Assembly (NCBI GenBank): GCA_019096065.1
Contig: JAGUCH010000003.1
Coordinates: 3,844,001 to 3,908,000, forward strand
From: Paracyclopina nana
Taxonomy: Eukaryota; Arthropoda; Copepoda; Cyclopoida; Cyclopettidae
Direction: 5' to 3'
DNA length: 64,000 bases
Both the position numbers and the translations under genes were made by a program. A model generated the notes under the pieces. It saw nothing but the letters and a program-made list of their open reading frames with translations. It searched no databases and was not told the origin of the DNA. Shown here one piece after another: positions 20,170-31,836 of this stretch (positions are counted from its first letter, which is position 1; each line of letters begins with the position of its first letter).

Positions 20170-20640
20170 TCTTATCTTGTAAAAAGCGTGACGGAGTCAC
20201 ACGAAGTATTTCTTATCTCTTAGAGGTGCAACGGAGTCACACGCAATATTCTGGTCTTAGTACACTACTGTGTGTACTAAATTCGGTAATACCGAATTAA
20301 AAGCTATACGCTGTTCAAAGCACAGGGAAGCTTGTCCTAATTACTACGCCGCGTCAAGTGACACAGAGAAAAAGGTTGCAGTTGCTAAGCTCGTTTATTT
20401 ATTTTTTGTCTAGGCTATGAGCGGCCAAGACAAAACACACACACAAACGCACGCACAAATACACACACTCACTTATTACAATATAAAAGATGGAGTAAAA
20501 TTTGGCACTACTGGTGCCAACAGGTGTATGGATGGTAATTTCTTCTAAGTCTCTGAAACAAAGGTGCATCAACTTTTTACGCAAAAAAGGTATGCCACTT
20601 CGCCAACCAGTGTCGACTCAGTGAATGAAAAAATAAAAGT
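20170..20640 (-). promoter_or_regulatory. leader/promoter region upstream of the gag ORFs
   Basis: ACGGAGTCACACG occurs twice, near 20,193 and 20,231; the first is part of TGACGGAGTCA, an AP-1/CRE-like palindrome. Two perfect inverted repeats follow: 20257-20265 with 20272-20280 (TTAGTACAC/GTGTACTAA) and 20280-20288 with 20290-20298 (AATTCGGTA/TACCGAATT). They could be protein-binding sites or RNA stems in the leader. A dinucleotide-rich CA stretch lies at about 20,432-20,470. No tRNA primer-binding site was firmly identified. Confidence 0.4.
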
Positions 20641-21660
20641 TTGCCCACTCCTCCTCGAGTTGCGGGCCGGCCAACCTTCCCTGTGCCCTCGGCAACTTGT
20701 CCAAGGTTAGCCAGTTTTTTGGGCCCCAAACACGCATTTTCCTTTGTGGCTCCCACTCTGGCTCCCCGCGTGGCCTATTTGGGGTTCATTGACTCGCAAG
20801 TCATGGATTACATCATCTTCTTCCATCTGTGTGGCCAAACCCACGGGCCAGAGACCCACTAGTGTCGCAACACTCTTGCGCTCACTCGCCCCATTATGGA
20901 TAGGCAACAGAGGCTCAGGTCGCAACCTGCACCTTGGCTGGCTTTCCGGCTGCCATGGCACCCATACTCCAAGCTATGCCATGCGGAGCCTGCACGCATG
21001 CATTCACCTCCGGGAAAGACAGTGTCATTGTTACTTTGTGTAGGCCCATCATCATAACAATGGTCCATGGAAGACATCATCAACGGGCTGGTGGTGCGTC
21101 ACGGCCTGTACCTTCTTGCACTCCCGGCGCCAGTTCCAACCCGCCAACGGCATCAATGCGCAATTTGGGTCTAAGGGAATCTTAAGCCTACGCACCACAT
21201 AGGCCCAAATGCCATCGGAGTGACCCCCATCGGCTCGTCAGCCTTCGGGATTTTGCTTTTGTACTGTAGTAGACACACCCTGATCGCAATCAGCGTGCGG
21301 CCCAACCTGCGCCGCAGAGCAGGAATCTTGATCCACACCAAGACATTTTCCGGGACTTCATGGTTTTTTGGTTATCAAACCTTTAGGAGAGAGAGTGGCC
21401 TTCAATCCCTCCGGGGCCTCCAAAATGGTGTGCGACGGTCACACCCTCTGAAGCCTAGGATGGTTAGCATCGGCTTCATGGTCGCGGTACCGTTCGCAGC
21501 CTCCGGGTGCTGGCCGGATGTCTACCCGCCTTGGACCCAAAGCCGCAGCCTCGGTGCTCCAACTCCGGCGAGATACATCACATGGCAAGCTTCAGTGCTG
21601 TAGACCTGTGATTGGGCCTCCTACCCACGTCCTCAACGGCCTCAACAGCCTCAGACGAGG
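20641..21660. other. GC-rich stretch of unknown nature
   Basis: About 1 kb of markedly GC-richer DNA between the gag leader and the first host-like exon. Short ORFs exist on both strands (for example plus 21,220-21,603) but none has recognisable domains or consistent splice sites. It may be element LTR/leader sequence, a duplicated host segment, or an unrelated insertion. Confidence 0.4.
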
Positions 21661-21674
21661 ATGCATAACTGCCA

Positions 21675-23026
21675 GGAAACCTCTATACAAGTTATGGTCG
21701 GAACAAAGTCAAACAAGGTTGTCTTATTCACTCCAGCTTTTAACACCACACAAATTAATGGCAGCAAATACAAAGAAATAAGTACTGCAGTAAATATTCT
21801 TGTGGCCATCTTCTTCATGCCTCAGCACACTTTGGAGAACTTTGGTGGGACAATAGCAGGGCAGAGCTCACTCAATGGGCCATGTGCACTTGGTCCATGT
21901 CTTGTTTCTCTGAAGTCCCCCATCGAACTCCCCGAGTCTTCTCCTTCTTCTCCACTCGATGCATCGCAGCAAGTTCCATCAGCTTCCATCTGCTTCTCTC
22001 CGTTATCATGCAGCTGCAGGTCCTCTCTATGTAGCAGCTAGCAACTCATCCACACAATGGCTAGCAACTTCTCCACTCAAGGTCAGGTGAATTGCCATAG
22101 GTAAGGCTCAACGCATAGGTAGTAGCAGCAGCAGCAGCAACAATCAGAGAGTTGGAGGAGATGAAAAGGTGTTTTTTGAGAAGGGAGGTTTTGTGATTTT
22201 GAGATGGTGATGTAGCGGTGAATGGGCAACCTTCCGGACTTCTGGCGGCTCCACGGGCTCCACGGTTTCCACAGGTTCCACTGGAGGGGTCCAATCAAGT
22301 CCTATTCTGGTCGTAACGTGCACCAGAGACATGATGTACTTATTGCCCATCATTGTCGTTGGTTGTGTCATAACTTTGTCAGTTTTCTCATGGCAGAAAT
22401 TCAAGCCTGAATCATGGAGGTAAGATATTTTCTTGCAAAATACAGTCAATCAATAAATGCTTCCAGAATGTCAGTTCCATCATATCAATACTCAGCCCTC
22501 AACCAGGTTGACAATGACCAAGATGATGAAGCTATTGACCCTGGAAACCAAAGCCTAGAAGTGGCTCTCGAGGAATCAACCTCTGATGAAGAAGTTGTAA
22601 ATTCAGCTAAAGAAATGAGTGCTAAAGCAGGTGGTGATAACAAGGTAAGAAAAGAGCTTTTTAGTGTTCCAGGCCCTAATAAATTATTTCTTCTTTCAGT
22701 CAGCAACTTTAGCTGTGAACGCCTCTAATGCTGACTATTTGATAAAAAATGGATCAAATCTCATGGAATGCACTAACCATTCAAGTCGTAAGCTAATTAT
22801 TGATTTCTTTTCTTCCAATCAGAATCATGTAGCTGTTTTTAAAAAAGAAGTGTTTTTTATATCAAATAACAACCTGCCATGACAGCTAGCTACAGATAAC
22901 CTTTGAAATTGTTTTCTTTTAATTATTAATTTTGTTCCAGGTCTCTCATCAACCGAGGATGATGTATTTTTAAGCAATCCCTTGACGGCAACAAGACTTG
23001 AAGAAGAAGATTTGTTTGTTAGTTGA
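21675..23026 (+). CDS. 3' part of a host type I membrane protein gene
   Basis: Supported exons: an exon ending at 22419 (from 22275 or earlier), then 22467-22644, 22700-22787 and 22941-23026, all with GT-AG sites and continuous frame. A possible extracellular exon lies at 21675-22041. The 22,2xx exon gives a Ser/Thr/Gly stalk followed by a membrane helix (YLLPIIVVGCVITLSVF). The tail is acidic, contains YSAL (a YxxPhi-type sorting motif) and ends EEEDLFVS. Introns are 47-153 bp. The 5' end and family are not identified. The 82-bp repeat that also starts the window covers the stalk and the start of the helix. Confidence 0.55.
22274..22355 (+). repeat. right copy of the 82-bp repeat, inside host exon
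   Basis: Identical to 1-82. The copy starts next to a possible splice acceptor (TTTCCACAG), but the coding text also continues upstream, so whether the duplication extends further left cannot be decided from this window. Confidence 0.9.
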
Positions 23027-24368
23027 TTATGCACCACAAATTGATGATAAAAATCATTTCACTGCAGAACGTAGAAAAAGCATATTTAGAAAAAAACATA
23101 TTTTTTCTTGTTTAACCGAGAGCTCTCAAAATTAAAGCCCTATCCAAAAGAAATATTGTTAATCTAGTATCTGTCCCGTATAATAATAGGGATTAGCTAG
23201 GGACAAAATGCGATCTTCTTCACTCTATTCAAACTTTTATATCGTGCAATATTTCGAGGTTTAATGCAACGGTTCTTGAACCAATGAAATGTTCCGATTG
23301 CCTATTTCTTTTTCAAATCTCCCTTGTTAGCCCCAATCTAGGCTAGTGCAATTTTTCACACCACAGCTACTTTTTGCTCAAAAATATTCATGGCTGATTG
23401 AGCTTAACTATTTGAAGATTAGTGGACAAGGCCAAGTCTGCCAAAAAAGCCTGCCCAGTAACTTTTTGTGAAATTCTCCACACGTGGGACAAATATTTCC
23501 AATTAACAGCTTTGTGTCACTTTCTCTTTAAAGCACAATTTTATGAGGGTATCTCACATTCAGAGACAACTTGACATTTTCATGTGTGCTAATTTACCTA
23601 TCACATTTCACCTTTAGGTAACGACAGCAATGAATCGTTGAAATTGCGCAGACTTTTTTGCTGTGAAATGCACATATTTTAGCTGATAAGAAATCTGAAG
23701 CAGAAGGGAAGAAATGAAAGCTATTTTTCTTTTCTCCTCAAAAAAGCTCGTGTAAACATGAAAATGCCACCAATGTTTACAATTTGCATTGTTAGAAAAA
23801 CAACCTGGCTGAATTAGCTGATTTTAGAACATGCTTGGTGAAAAGATGTCACACTTTCGAGCAGAAGTCACACCTTTTTCATTTTTGAAACGTCAAGTTG
23901 AAACATCTTTGTGAATTTTTCACGACGGACAAGTTCAAAGTTACAAATGACTCAGCCAGTTTTGCTTTTAAAAGTAAATTAATGATTGGGCCGCCTGCAA
24001 ATGAGCTCTCAGTTCTACAAGTATGCGCTAACATAACTGATGGAATATGTGAGTTATCATAAATAGAAAAAAAAAATAGTTTGCTTATCAAAGCGTGATG
24101 TTTGAAAACGTCGTGGATGGAAAAAATTCGAGCCACTATTCATGGCTATTTACATTTTTTAAAGCTGGAATCACCTATAAAATTCTCTTTGTTTTGATGC
24201 CTATACTACTTTTTGTTCTCAATTCAAAAATTCTTTTCCGTGATGAGCAAATTGAAAATGACTTCTCTCGCATTTCCTGGAGAAGTGCCATAACTTAAGA
24301 GGGAAAGCTCAAGATTGAACTCAGTTCAGACTTGGCACAAACATAAAGAGCAATGTTTGACGGCAAAA
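23027..24368. other. intergenic, nothing recognised
   Basis: AT-rich sequence between two plus-strand genes. No ORF, hairpin or tandem repeat that I could support. Confidence 0.6.
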
Positions 24369-26263
24369 ATGATGTTCAAAATTATGAGCATCGTCATATT
24401 TATTTTCGCTTGCATCATTTCTGAAGCCTTTTCCTTGCCCAGAGGACGTGGGGGTGGCTCCAGGGGGGCAGCCGCGGGCGGGGGAGCAGGTTTGTTGACA
24501 CATTTTGAATTTCTTATTTTCTAAGCCCATAAGTCAATTAATGATACTTAGCTCAGCAAGCTTAGGGGCATTCACAATATTTGTAACGCTACATTGTTTT
24601 TAAAATAGTTCTTTATGAAAGCTCTTGTCAAGCCCCAGCTTTAAAAAAGCAACAAATATCAGGCAGATGTTGATGTTGGCAAATAATCCGATTATAAATT
24701 ACACCATTGCATTGGAGCAAAAGGTGTTAATACCTTGGTTTTTTTTCAATCGTTGCTTCATTTATAAGAAGTTTTAGTTTGCAATTATGCAACACACCAA
24801 ATGCAAAGCACATGCAGCGTTGCGCACTGCAGGATATCTTTTCAAAAGAATACTTTTGTAAGTTAAGGAATGGGTTGCATAATTTTGCATTTCATAACGA
24901 AGCCAGCCCCATATCGTATGGCAAATGTTGACGGTAACAAGTAACTTGAAATCACTCAATCTATTTTAGTTTTTCGTCTAAGTGAAGGGGGCGCTAATGT
25001 AGTTTACTTCATAGCGCGATGAAATTTTTTGGCAAGCCGGCTAATCTCACACTTTTTCTGTTGAGCTACCAGATATGTTCAGAAAAAAATCCAACTCGAA
25101 GCCCATTTGGCATTTTGAGTCAATATCTGGCTAAATTCTTAAATGTGAAGATGCATAATCCACAGTGCTCTATTATTTAGTCTACAAGTCTCTTTACTTA
25201 CCACAGCATAGTCTGGCCGAGTGCTATAGTAAACCTACGACACGAGCTCACCTTATACTATAGATCATCTTGAACGAAGCAAGAATTCATGAGCAGTTTT
25301 TAAACTGTGATCAAATGTTGACGAGTAGGTAGCTTTTGATAGCTCCTAGACATCTAAAAACAAATATTTGATTGGGTAGCTGTTATAGCTTTAATTACAG
25401 TTGACCAAGTTATTTCACTACAGTTGACCAAGTTATTTCACTACAGTTGACCAAGTTATTTCACTACAGTTGACCAAGTTATTTCATTATGCGCCTTACA
25501 TGTCACAAAATATGGAGGACAAAATAATGAGTCACATAATTTTTTAATTCGACAGCCAAGTGCTGAAAAGTGCAAAATATTGCGCTTATACAAATATCAG
25601 TTTTGCTTATTTTCAGCTTATGTTTATGTGCACCATCAACAACCTCCTGAATACAAAACTTCAGATACGTTTTTATGGTACAACATTCCAATTTGGGGTT
25701 GGATCCTAATTGCTTTGCCTATTATGGGCATAATAGCCATGTGCTTTGCCTTGACTGCCTGGAAAATCATAGCGAAAATCACCCGAAACGAGAATTCCGA
25801 GGCCAATGGTAAAAAAGTCACTTGTCCACTGTGTGTGAAAAAGGTGAAAAAAGCCCATTGGAGAAACGGCCATCGGGTGAAGTGCGCGAGGAAAAACGAG
25901 GCCAAACTAAGACATGAGTGGCCCATAATCGATCCGTCACTGCTTTGCCCTGTTTGCACAAAGGGCCTCAGAAAAATAAGTGGCGGAAACCGAGTGAATT
26001 TCCGCTGCCACAGTTGCAATAATGAGACAATTTTTGTTGGCTGTTTTATATGTGATTTCCACTTGTGTCATCGGTGCACTACAGCTCAACAGCTGAGCAA
26101 TAATGAGAGAAATTCGAATTTTGTGGCGCCCAAAACTTCTTTCGATGGTTCATTAACCAAAGCGCCCTCTTACAATTTGGTGGTGCAAATTGACGAGGAC
26201 TTGCCAACCTACGAAGAGGCCATCGCCATGGAAAATCTCTGTGAGAATGTTTGTCAAAAATAA
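24369..26263 (+). CDS. type I membrane protein with Cys-rich zinc-binding cytoplasmic domain and LPTY motif
   Basis: Exon 1 (24369-24489) encodes a signal peptide (IVIFIFACIISEAFS) and a Gly/Arg/Ala-rich linker (RGRGGGSRGAAAGGGAG). Exon 2 (25617-26263) joins it in phase (a split GCT codon). After a short ectodomain comes a membrane helix (GWILIALPIMGIIAMCFAL), then two CPxC groups. A C1/ZZ-like cluster follows (CPVC, CHSC, CFIC, CHRC). Near the end LPTYEEAI resembles the LPxY/PPxY sequences that bind WW domains of Nedd4-type ligases. About 255 residues; AATAAA overlaps the stop region. Inference: a membrane adaptor for ubiquitin-dependent sorting. Additional exons in the 1.1-kb intron are not excluded. 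Confidence 0.65.
25397..25488 (+). repeat. 23-bp tandem repeat, four units
   Basis: Unit ACAGTTGACCAAGTTATTTCACT repeated four times with almost no variation, inside the intron of the 24369 gene. Near-identity suggests recent expansion and likely length polymorphism. Confidence 0.9.
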
Positions 26264-26332
26264 ATTTATTTTCAAAAAGTAGCTCTCTCCGGTTCGATTT
26301 CCTGGTAGCTAAAATGATAAGATATGCTCTAA

Positions 26333-28176
26333 GGCCTGGATCAGCTGGTCCTGATTGCAGCGCAATTTCGGTTATAAATTCAGCTGCTGTTTGTAATAGC
26401 GCAGCAATTTAAGAGTCTATGCAGGAGCCAGGTGGCAAATTCATGGTAAGCCAAAATTCTAGAATGAAATGACACCTATCCAAATGCAATTGTATGCCAT
26501 TATACTGGCTCCAGGTGCAGTGCATTTTGCGAGTAGTGCGAGGTATGCGTTTTGTGGCACCAGGTATCTGTGGCAGTACCAGGAACTGGCACCAAATCCA
26601 ATTGGATGCCTGGGTTATGTCTTTTCAAAAAATAGAGCCATTGGGGCCACTTTTAAAGCACTCTCTTTTCAACTTATTCTATTCTTATTGCTAGGTGTAC
26701 CAAGCCTTGCACAATGTATTTAAGTGATAGAAATCCAAAACACCATAAATATTTTTTGTTCCCTTTTTCAATTTAAGTAATTCTTATTTTATGAAAAAAA
26801 TATTTTATGGAGTAAAAATGTCCATAAATGCACCAGAAAACAAAAATGCCCATTTTTTCCACATTCAAGCTTGAATAGCTCAGCGGCTATGGGGTCAGTT
26901 CAACCTAGGCTACCTGCCATAACGTGTGGCTTGATCAGAGCTTTCCAGAGAGCCAAAGATTTATGCCAAAACCATCAACCGCAAAAAAGTTTTCTTAATA
27001 AAAACAGTTTTGAGCCTTTTCTCTTTCAGCTGACAAACCAATAAGCCTAGTGAAAATAATTTGCTGTCAAAAAACTCCTCATAACCCAATAGTCAAGTGG
27101 TAAAAATTTTTTTTTGATCAGCCTAGCCTAGCTGGAGCAATTGAATTTTTAATGCTTTCTAAAAAGGGCCAAAAAATCGCCAATTTTCCACCTAGGTCCA
27201 AAAATTGGCCTCTTGCTCAGCCCAGGAGCATTTCTAAGCCCATGTTGTATAATAACTTAATCATCCCACTATAGGGTACTGGAAATCGGCCCATATTTCG
27301 CCCAGCGGTCAGCGCGTAGATTCTCAGATGGCTGAAAGCTGCCTGCGTGTGCCATCTCAGATGGCAAAATGCATAGTTCTGCCTTAATTTATTTAGAAAA
27401 GGGGCATTTTTTCAAGCCCAATTTACTTATGGCACTAAAAAAATACGATTTTGTTATAATCTTACCATTTTGCAAGATCTTGTTTGCTAAATAATCAACT
27501 TTTTTGCCAACTTTAAGGCTGGCGTTTGGGCTGGCTTTTGGGCCTGCTTGTGCATCAATTAAAAGGGCTACTAGATCAGCCTACGCAATAAAAGTGGCTA
27601 CTTTAATTTATTCAGCTGGCTCTTTATGGCTTTTATTGAGATCAAATTCTGGTAACGACTCCGATCCAAAATGGCCAATGGGTCATCTGCGATCACGCGA
27701 ACATGACGTCAAGCCATCTGAATTTAACGCCATCTAGTGCACAGTGCTTTGCTCCGAGTCCCTATATGGGGGTACTATTGGGATAGGTATCATTTCATTC
27801 TAGAATTTGGGCTTACCATGAATTTGCCACCTGGCTCCTGCATAGACTCTTAAGTGGATCAGCTACTACAGATAATATTGCAGCGCAATTTCGGCGAGCA
27901 AAGCAGCGGCGGAACATTAAGTCAACCAAACCTTTGCAATTTAAGTTGGCCTAATTTTTGCCCTTGTTTGTCATAACAGAGGCTGTTTTTGATGGTTTCA
28001 GCTCTAATGATTCCATTTTTGAATTTTGGTCTTAAAGTTTTACTTTCAACCAGCTTAAGAACATAAGCAAATAGCAAAAATTGGATTACAATTACCAGCT
28101 GATCGCTGTTATGTTGACAATTGCATCGCAATTACGGCGCTCAAAATTGCGGTGAAATAACCAGCTGATCCAGGCC
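26333..28176. mobile_element. nested MITE complex with TAA target duplication
   Basis: Ends are inverted (GGCCTGGATCAGCTGGT at 26333, its complement ending at 28176) and flanked by TAA on both sides, as for PIF/Harbinger elements. Inside, a longer arm (about 26390-26482) pairs with about 27,780-27,870. In the middle a block at 27,290-27,760 is related to another at about 57,560-58,010. No transposase ORF is present, so the complex is non-autonomous and built by insertion into insertion. Confidence 0.6.
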
Positions 28177-28383
28177 TAAGAATCATATGTTTGAGGATTG
28201 ATTTGCAAATATTTACAGCTCAGAGCTAAAAAAATCGGGTAAGAGCTGCTTACTTTTGTTTATGATAACGCTAAGTTTAGTTTGAAGAGTCACGCAACCT
28301 CTTACCGCATTTGCTGGGCTTGGCTGCTTTCCAGAATGTCTTCAGTGCAGTGTGTAGCAAGCATGAAAGGCAACAGTTGAAGT

Positions 28384-30944
28384 ATGGCTCCTTTGAAAAA
28401 GCCCAAAAAGTTATGTCATCTCACTACGTCCTATGTGAAGCATTGGCTTCTTCAGTTAGTAAGCCCAATAGCAAGCACAGACTACAATGGCCAAATGAAG
28501 GCAGAGCAAAGGACATATTTGGAGGATGTGCGAGACTTTGTAGAGCCGTGGTTACCTGCCCACCTGTCGTCAGATTTCATTGAGCAAGTGTTCCAAGATC
28601 CTGCCCTTGACACACCCACCAAATTTGCCATTTTACAGGTGCTACACTTTGCTGACAGAACCACCAAGCTCAGTTTAGGTGAAGTACACAAATCTTGCCA
28701 TGTTCTTAATTTGCCAGCATTGAAAAGGGATTTTTGATTGCAGGAACGATGAGAGAAAGCCACTACGAAGCTCTTGCACAACACTTGTTCAAATCACATC
28801 CATCCGCGCTGGAGCATCTTGATTTGAAAGGAATCTGGCTGAAAGGCTCAGCTTTGGACACGTTTTGCTCAGCACTGAGAAGAATGAGCCACTTGAAGCA
28901 GCTCAACGTGCCCTACATTGCCAATGACCTCATGATTGAAACTGTGAGCAAAAAGTGTGCTCACCTGACCTCCATTGACGTGTCAGGGTCGAATGACCTC
29001 AGCGAAGAAGCGCTGCTCAAGTTGGGAGGGCTGAGAGCCACACTCAAATCTGTGAATTTAGGCAACTACTCTGAGCAATCGTATGATTCTGTCACTGTGG
29101 CCAAGCTCATTTTGGCTTTGCCTAATTTAGAAAGCCTCGGAGGTTACCAGCACACTGGCCAAGCCATCCACATTTTGAAGAGTGACCTTAAAGTTAGCAT
29201 ACCCACCAAACTCAAGTATTTGCATGACAAGAGCACAAATTTCCAGACAATGGCCTCTATTCAGGCTTTGTGCCCAGGTAAAGGCTGCTAAATCAATTGT
29301 GCTTGTTAGTCAACTTTCTTGCTATCTCTTCAGATTTGAGCTTCATTTTTTTGAATGAGCCAGCCAAAAGCCTGCTCAAGTACCTGAAACCACTCAAGTC
29401 CTTGCGAAAACTGAAGCTGAGCAAGGTGAACTGTGAGGAGATCCATGACTTGCTCGAGGTCATGGGGGAGAAATTAACCAGTCTAGAATTGGTATGTCTT
29501 CGAGAGAGCCTTAACCTGTCAGCAATTGCTCAAAGCTGTCCAAACTTGCTGAGCTTGGAAGTGTTTTACTCCATGGCTGTCCACGTGGCAAACCCAATTG
29601 GATTCAGGTTTCCAAAACTACAAAAATTGGTTATTTACAGCACTGGCATAAGAGGATTTGACACTCAGCAGGTAGGCCAAAAAAATTGAGTAATAAAGAA
29701 AAGGACTTTAAAGTCAAGCTAAGAGCATTCTATTATGCACTCTTGAAGAAATGTACGTAGGAGTAGGTCTTCTCAAGAAATCCAAAATTAGATTTTGAAA
29801 AATAAGAAGTCTCATAGAGAGAGGGCCTTAATAGAACGGCACTTTCATCTCTTTTGGGACTGCAAAAATTGGGCTTTCGCCTGGTAATGTAAAATGATGT
29901 CGGTATATATTTATTTGGTATTATTTCTGCTTGATGAAGTGAAAATATTTTGAAAGTAAAAAATGTCAAAACGTGAAAGAGAACTTGCTGAGCTTGAAAG
30001 CGCACTGCTCCATTGCTGCTCAGGTTTCCAAACCTTTAGCAATTTGCTATTTGAGGATGTTTTCATTAGGCACCACCAATTTCATTGCTTTCAGGTAAAT
30101 CGTGAATAAATTCGTATATTTTTAAAATCGAACAAAATTAGGGTCTCATGAAAACGCTCGATTTTCCTCTCTTGGAGCAGTGTATAAGAACATTAAAGTG
30201 TTCGTCAAAGGCCTATTTAGAAGACCAAAAGCCTAATTGTTCCTATTCGCATGAAGTCACACAAAAACTATTTTTTTCCTAGGATATTCTGCTCTCTTGT
30301 CCACTTGTGAAGAAGCTCACGTTGTGCAAGTGTGATGCTCTGGATGATGAAATCATGTACGTGATTCTGGGTGAAAATCCTCTCTTGGAATGTGAAGACC
30401 TTTGTCTTTTGGAAGCTCCAGGGTTGACCATTCAATCTGCTCGTCTCATCCTCATGAATTTGCCAAAGTAAGCTGTTTTTATATGTATTTCTTGCATTTT
30501 TTGCTTAAAATGTTAATGCATTTCTACAACGCCTTTTTCTTTCTCCATTTCTGAAATCCAAAAAATTAAAATGAACAGTTCCCTTTCCCTTTTAAAATGA
30601 ACAGTTCCCTTTCCCTTTACTTATCATTAGTTGATAAATGAACGCATCAAAATATTGTTAAAATGAAACAACGTTATCTACAATTGAACTCAATTTCAAT
30701 TAATTTCAGCGTACACTTTCTGGGGAGGTTGGATTCGTGGCAAATTAATTGGTCCGAGGTCGAAGAGTTGAGATTCGAAATTGGCCAATTCAATTTAGAC
30801 GTGAAATTGTGGGAGACTTTCAGCACTCTCGAGAGGCAAGATGCTTTTGAAGAAGTTGACGAGTTGGATGCAGCTGAGTTGATGCTGGAATTGGACCCAG
30901 AAGACTTGGCTGCTTTGCTACTCCAGCAGCAGCAAGATGAATAA
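28384..30944 (+). CDS. leucine-rich-repeat protein, five exons
   Basis: Exons 28384-28678, 28744-29277, 29334-29671, 30283-30467 and 30710-30944 give 528 residues, with every junction in frame. Repeats of about 26 residues (LEHLDLKG, LKQLNVP, LTSIDVSG, LRKLKLSK, LQKLVIY, VKKLTLCK) match the cysteine-containing LRR type found in F-box/LRR (FBXL) proteins. No F-box is visible in the N-terminal 100 residues. The C-terminus is acidic and ends in a short poly-Gln run (LLLQQQQDE). Exon 3 to exon 4 keeps the 26-residue period exactly, which argues against a further exon in the 611-bp intron. AATAAA overlaps the end. Likely a protein-interaction or substrate-adaptor role. Confidence 0.8.
29672..30282 (+). 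other. intron of LRR gene with a partial exon-like duplicate
   Basis: At about 29,985-30,050 the intron resembles exon 3 around 29,547-29,620 (shared CTTGCTGAGCTTG and CAGGTTTCCAAA). It has no usable acceptor in phase, so I take it as a fossil duplicated LRR segment and not an exon. Confidence 0.4.
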
Positions 30945-31683
30945 ATACAATTTATTTTCTGCGAAATCGAGGGTGTTTCAGATCAGCGTGACGGTCTGCG
31001 TGAACTTGAGCGCAATGTTTCAGTTGACGTGCTCTCGATTCGGTTACAGTGAACTCTCAAACATTTTTAAAACTCTCCTCCGCAAATGCGTAGCCGGATT
31101 TTAGCCTAGTTTATTTCGGTATTTTTGAAGTAAACAATTCAACTGTGATCGTGGTTAGAGGCAGCAAATTAGAGTGCCAATTGCATGCTCATTACGTTGA
31201 TTAGCGTGTACATAAGTGGCTTTTTAGACATAAGAGGCTTGTAAAAAGCGAATTAGTCATCAATGTTATTGCTCTTTTGAGAACAGGAAAAGCTCCTTGT
31301 CTAACATTCACCAAGATAACAAATATTCTATGCAAACTAAGGGGTTCATCGCATTTCTTTGCTAGCTACTAATTAAACTCGTTTTTTATGCACAGTATGG
31401 CTCATAAAAGCTGCAATAGGTTTGCTGCATGGTTGAAAAATTGCCCTAACACGTAGATTTAACTTTATTTTGGGCGATGGTGGGACATTCTTACATAGTA
31501 TTTTTTTCGAAGCATGGCGTTCAAAGTCTGTGGCAAGAGCGTGATTAATTAGTAATTAGTGCGGTGTGGAATCATAATTATTTAAAATCCCATAAAAGAT
31601 GCGTGTGTTGCCAAGCGATTTGATGACATGCAAGAGACACTTAAGATGGAAAAACAGCTGAAGAAAGTTAATACAGTGGCTTA

Positions 31684-31836
31684 AGCCCGGTTCCAACAAC
31701 AAAATAAGTATAGTATAAGTACGATTAACCAGTATAGTATGGTGCAGCTGAGCGCGCGAGCTAGCACGGACCATACTATACTTATAAGTATAAGTAAGGT
31801 GTCTATACTATACTGATTTTCATTGTTTGAACCGGG
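31684..31836. mobile_element. MITE family A (AGCCCGGTTCCAACA ends)
   Basis: Inverted ends AGCCCGGTTCCAACA, TTA duplicated on both flanks, and an internal inverted AAGTATAGTATAAGTA core. Another full copy lies at 50,879-51,032 and a fragment at about 50,700-50,752. The 3-bp TTA duplication points to PIF/Harbinger (Tourist-like) mobilisation. Confidence 0.7.

Larger units (their letters stand above)
83..21650 (-). mobile_element. large compound virus-like retroelement (decayed)
   Basis: Minus-strand Gag, aspartic protease, RT, RNase H and integrase are followed by non-coding DNA, two opposite-strand spliced membrane genes and two TATA-driven minus-strand genes, one Env-like. The left limit is where identity with the host exon ends (83). 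The right limit is only bracketed between the gag promoter region (about 20,640) and the first host-like exon (about 21,675). Domain order PR-RT-RH-IN is that of Ty3/gypsy and BEL/Pao elements; the paired knuckles of Gag recall BEL/Pao, while the RT/RNase H text is closer to gypsy. I saw no LTR pair or terminal inverted repeat by eye. It is not proven that the env-side genes and gag-pol are one unit. Confidence 0.6.

Noticed and set aside
9000-20640. LTR pair flanking gag-pol
   Set aside because: By-eye comparison of 9,000-9,600 with 20,200-21,600 found no shared segment; a dot plot would be decisive.
22144-22449. 101-codon minus-strand ORF
   Set aside because: Antisense of the host exon that encodes the membrane helix; the spliced plus-strand model explains the region.
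25397-25488. CRISPR-like array
   Set aside because: Repeats are directly tandem with no spacers, in a eukaryotic intron.
29990-30094. An additional LRR exon
   Set aside because: No acceptor in phase, and including it breaks the 26-residue repeat spacing.
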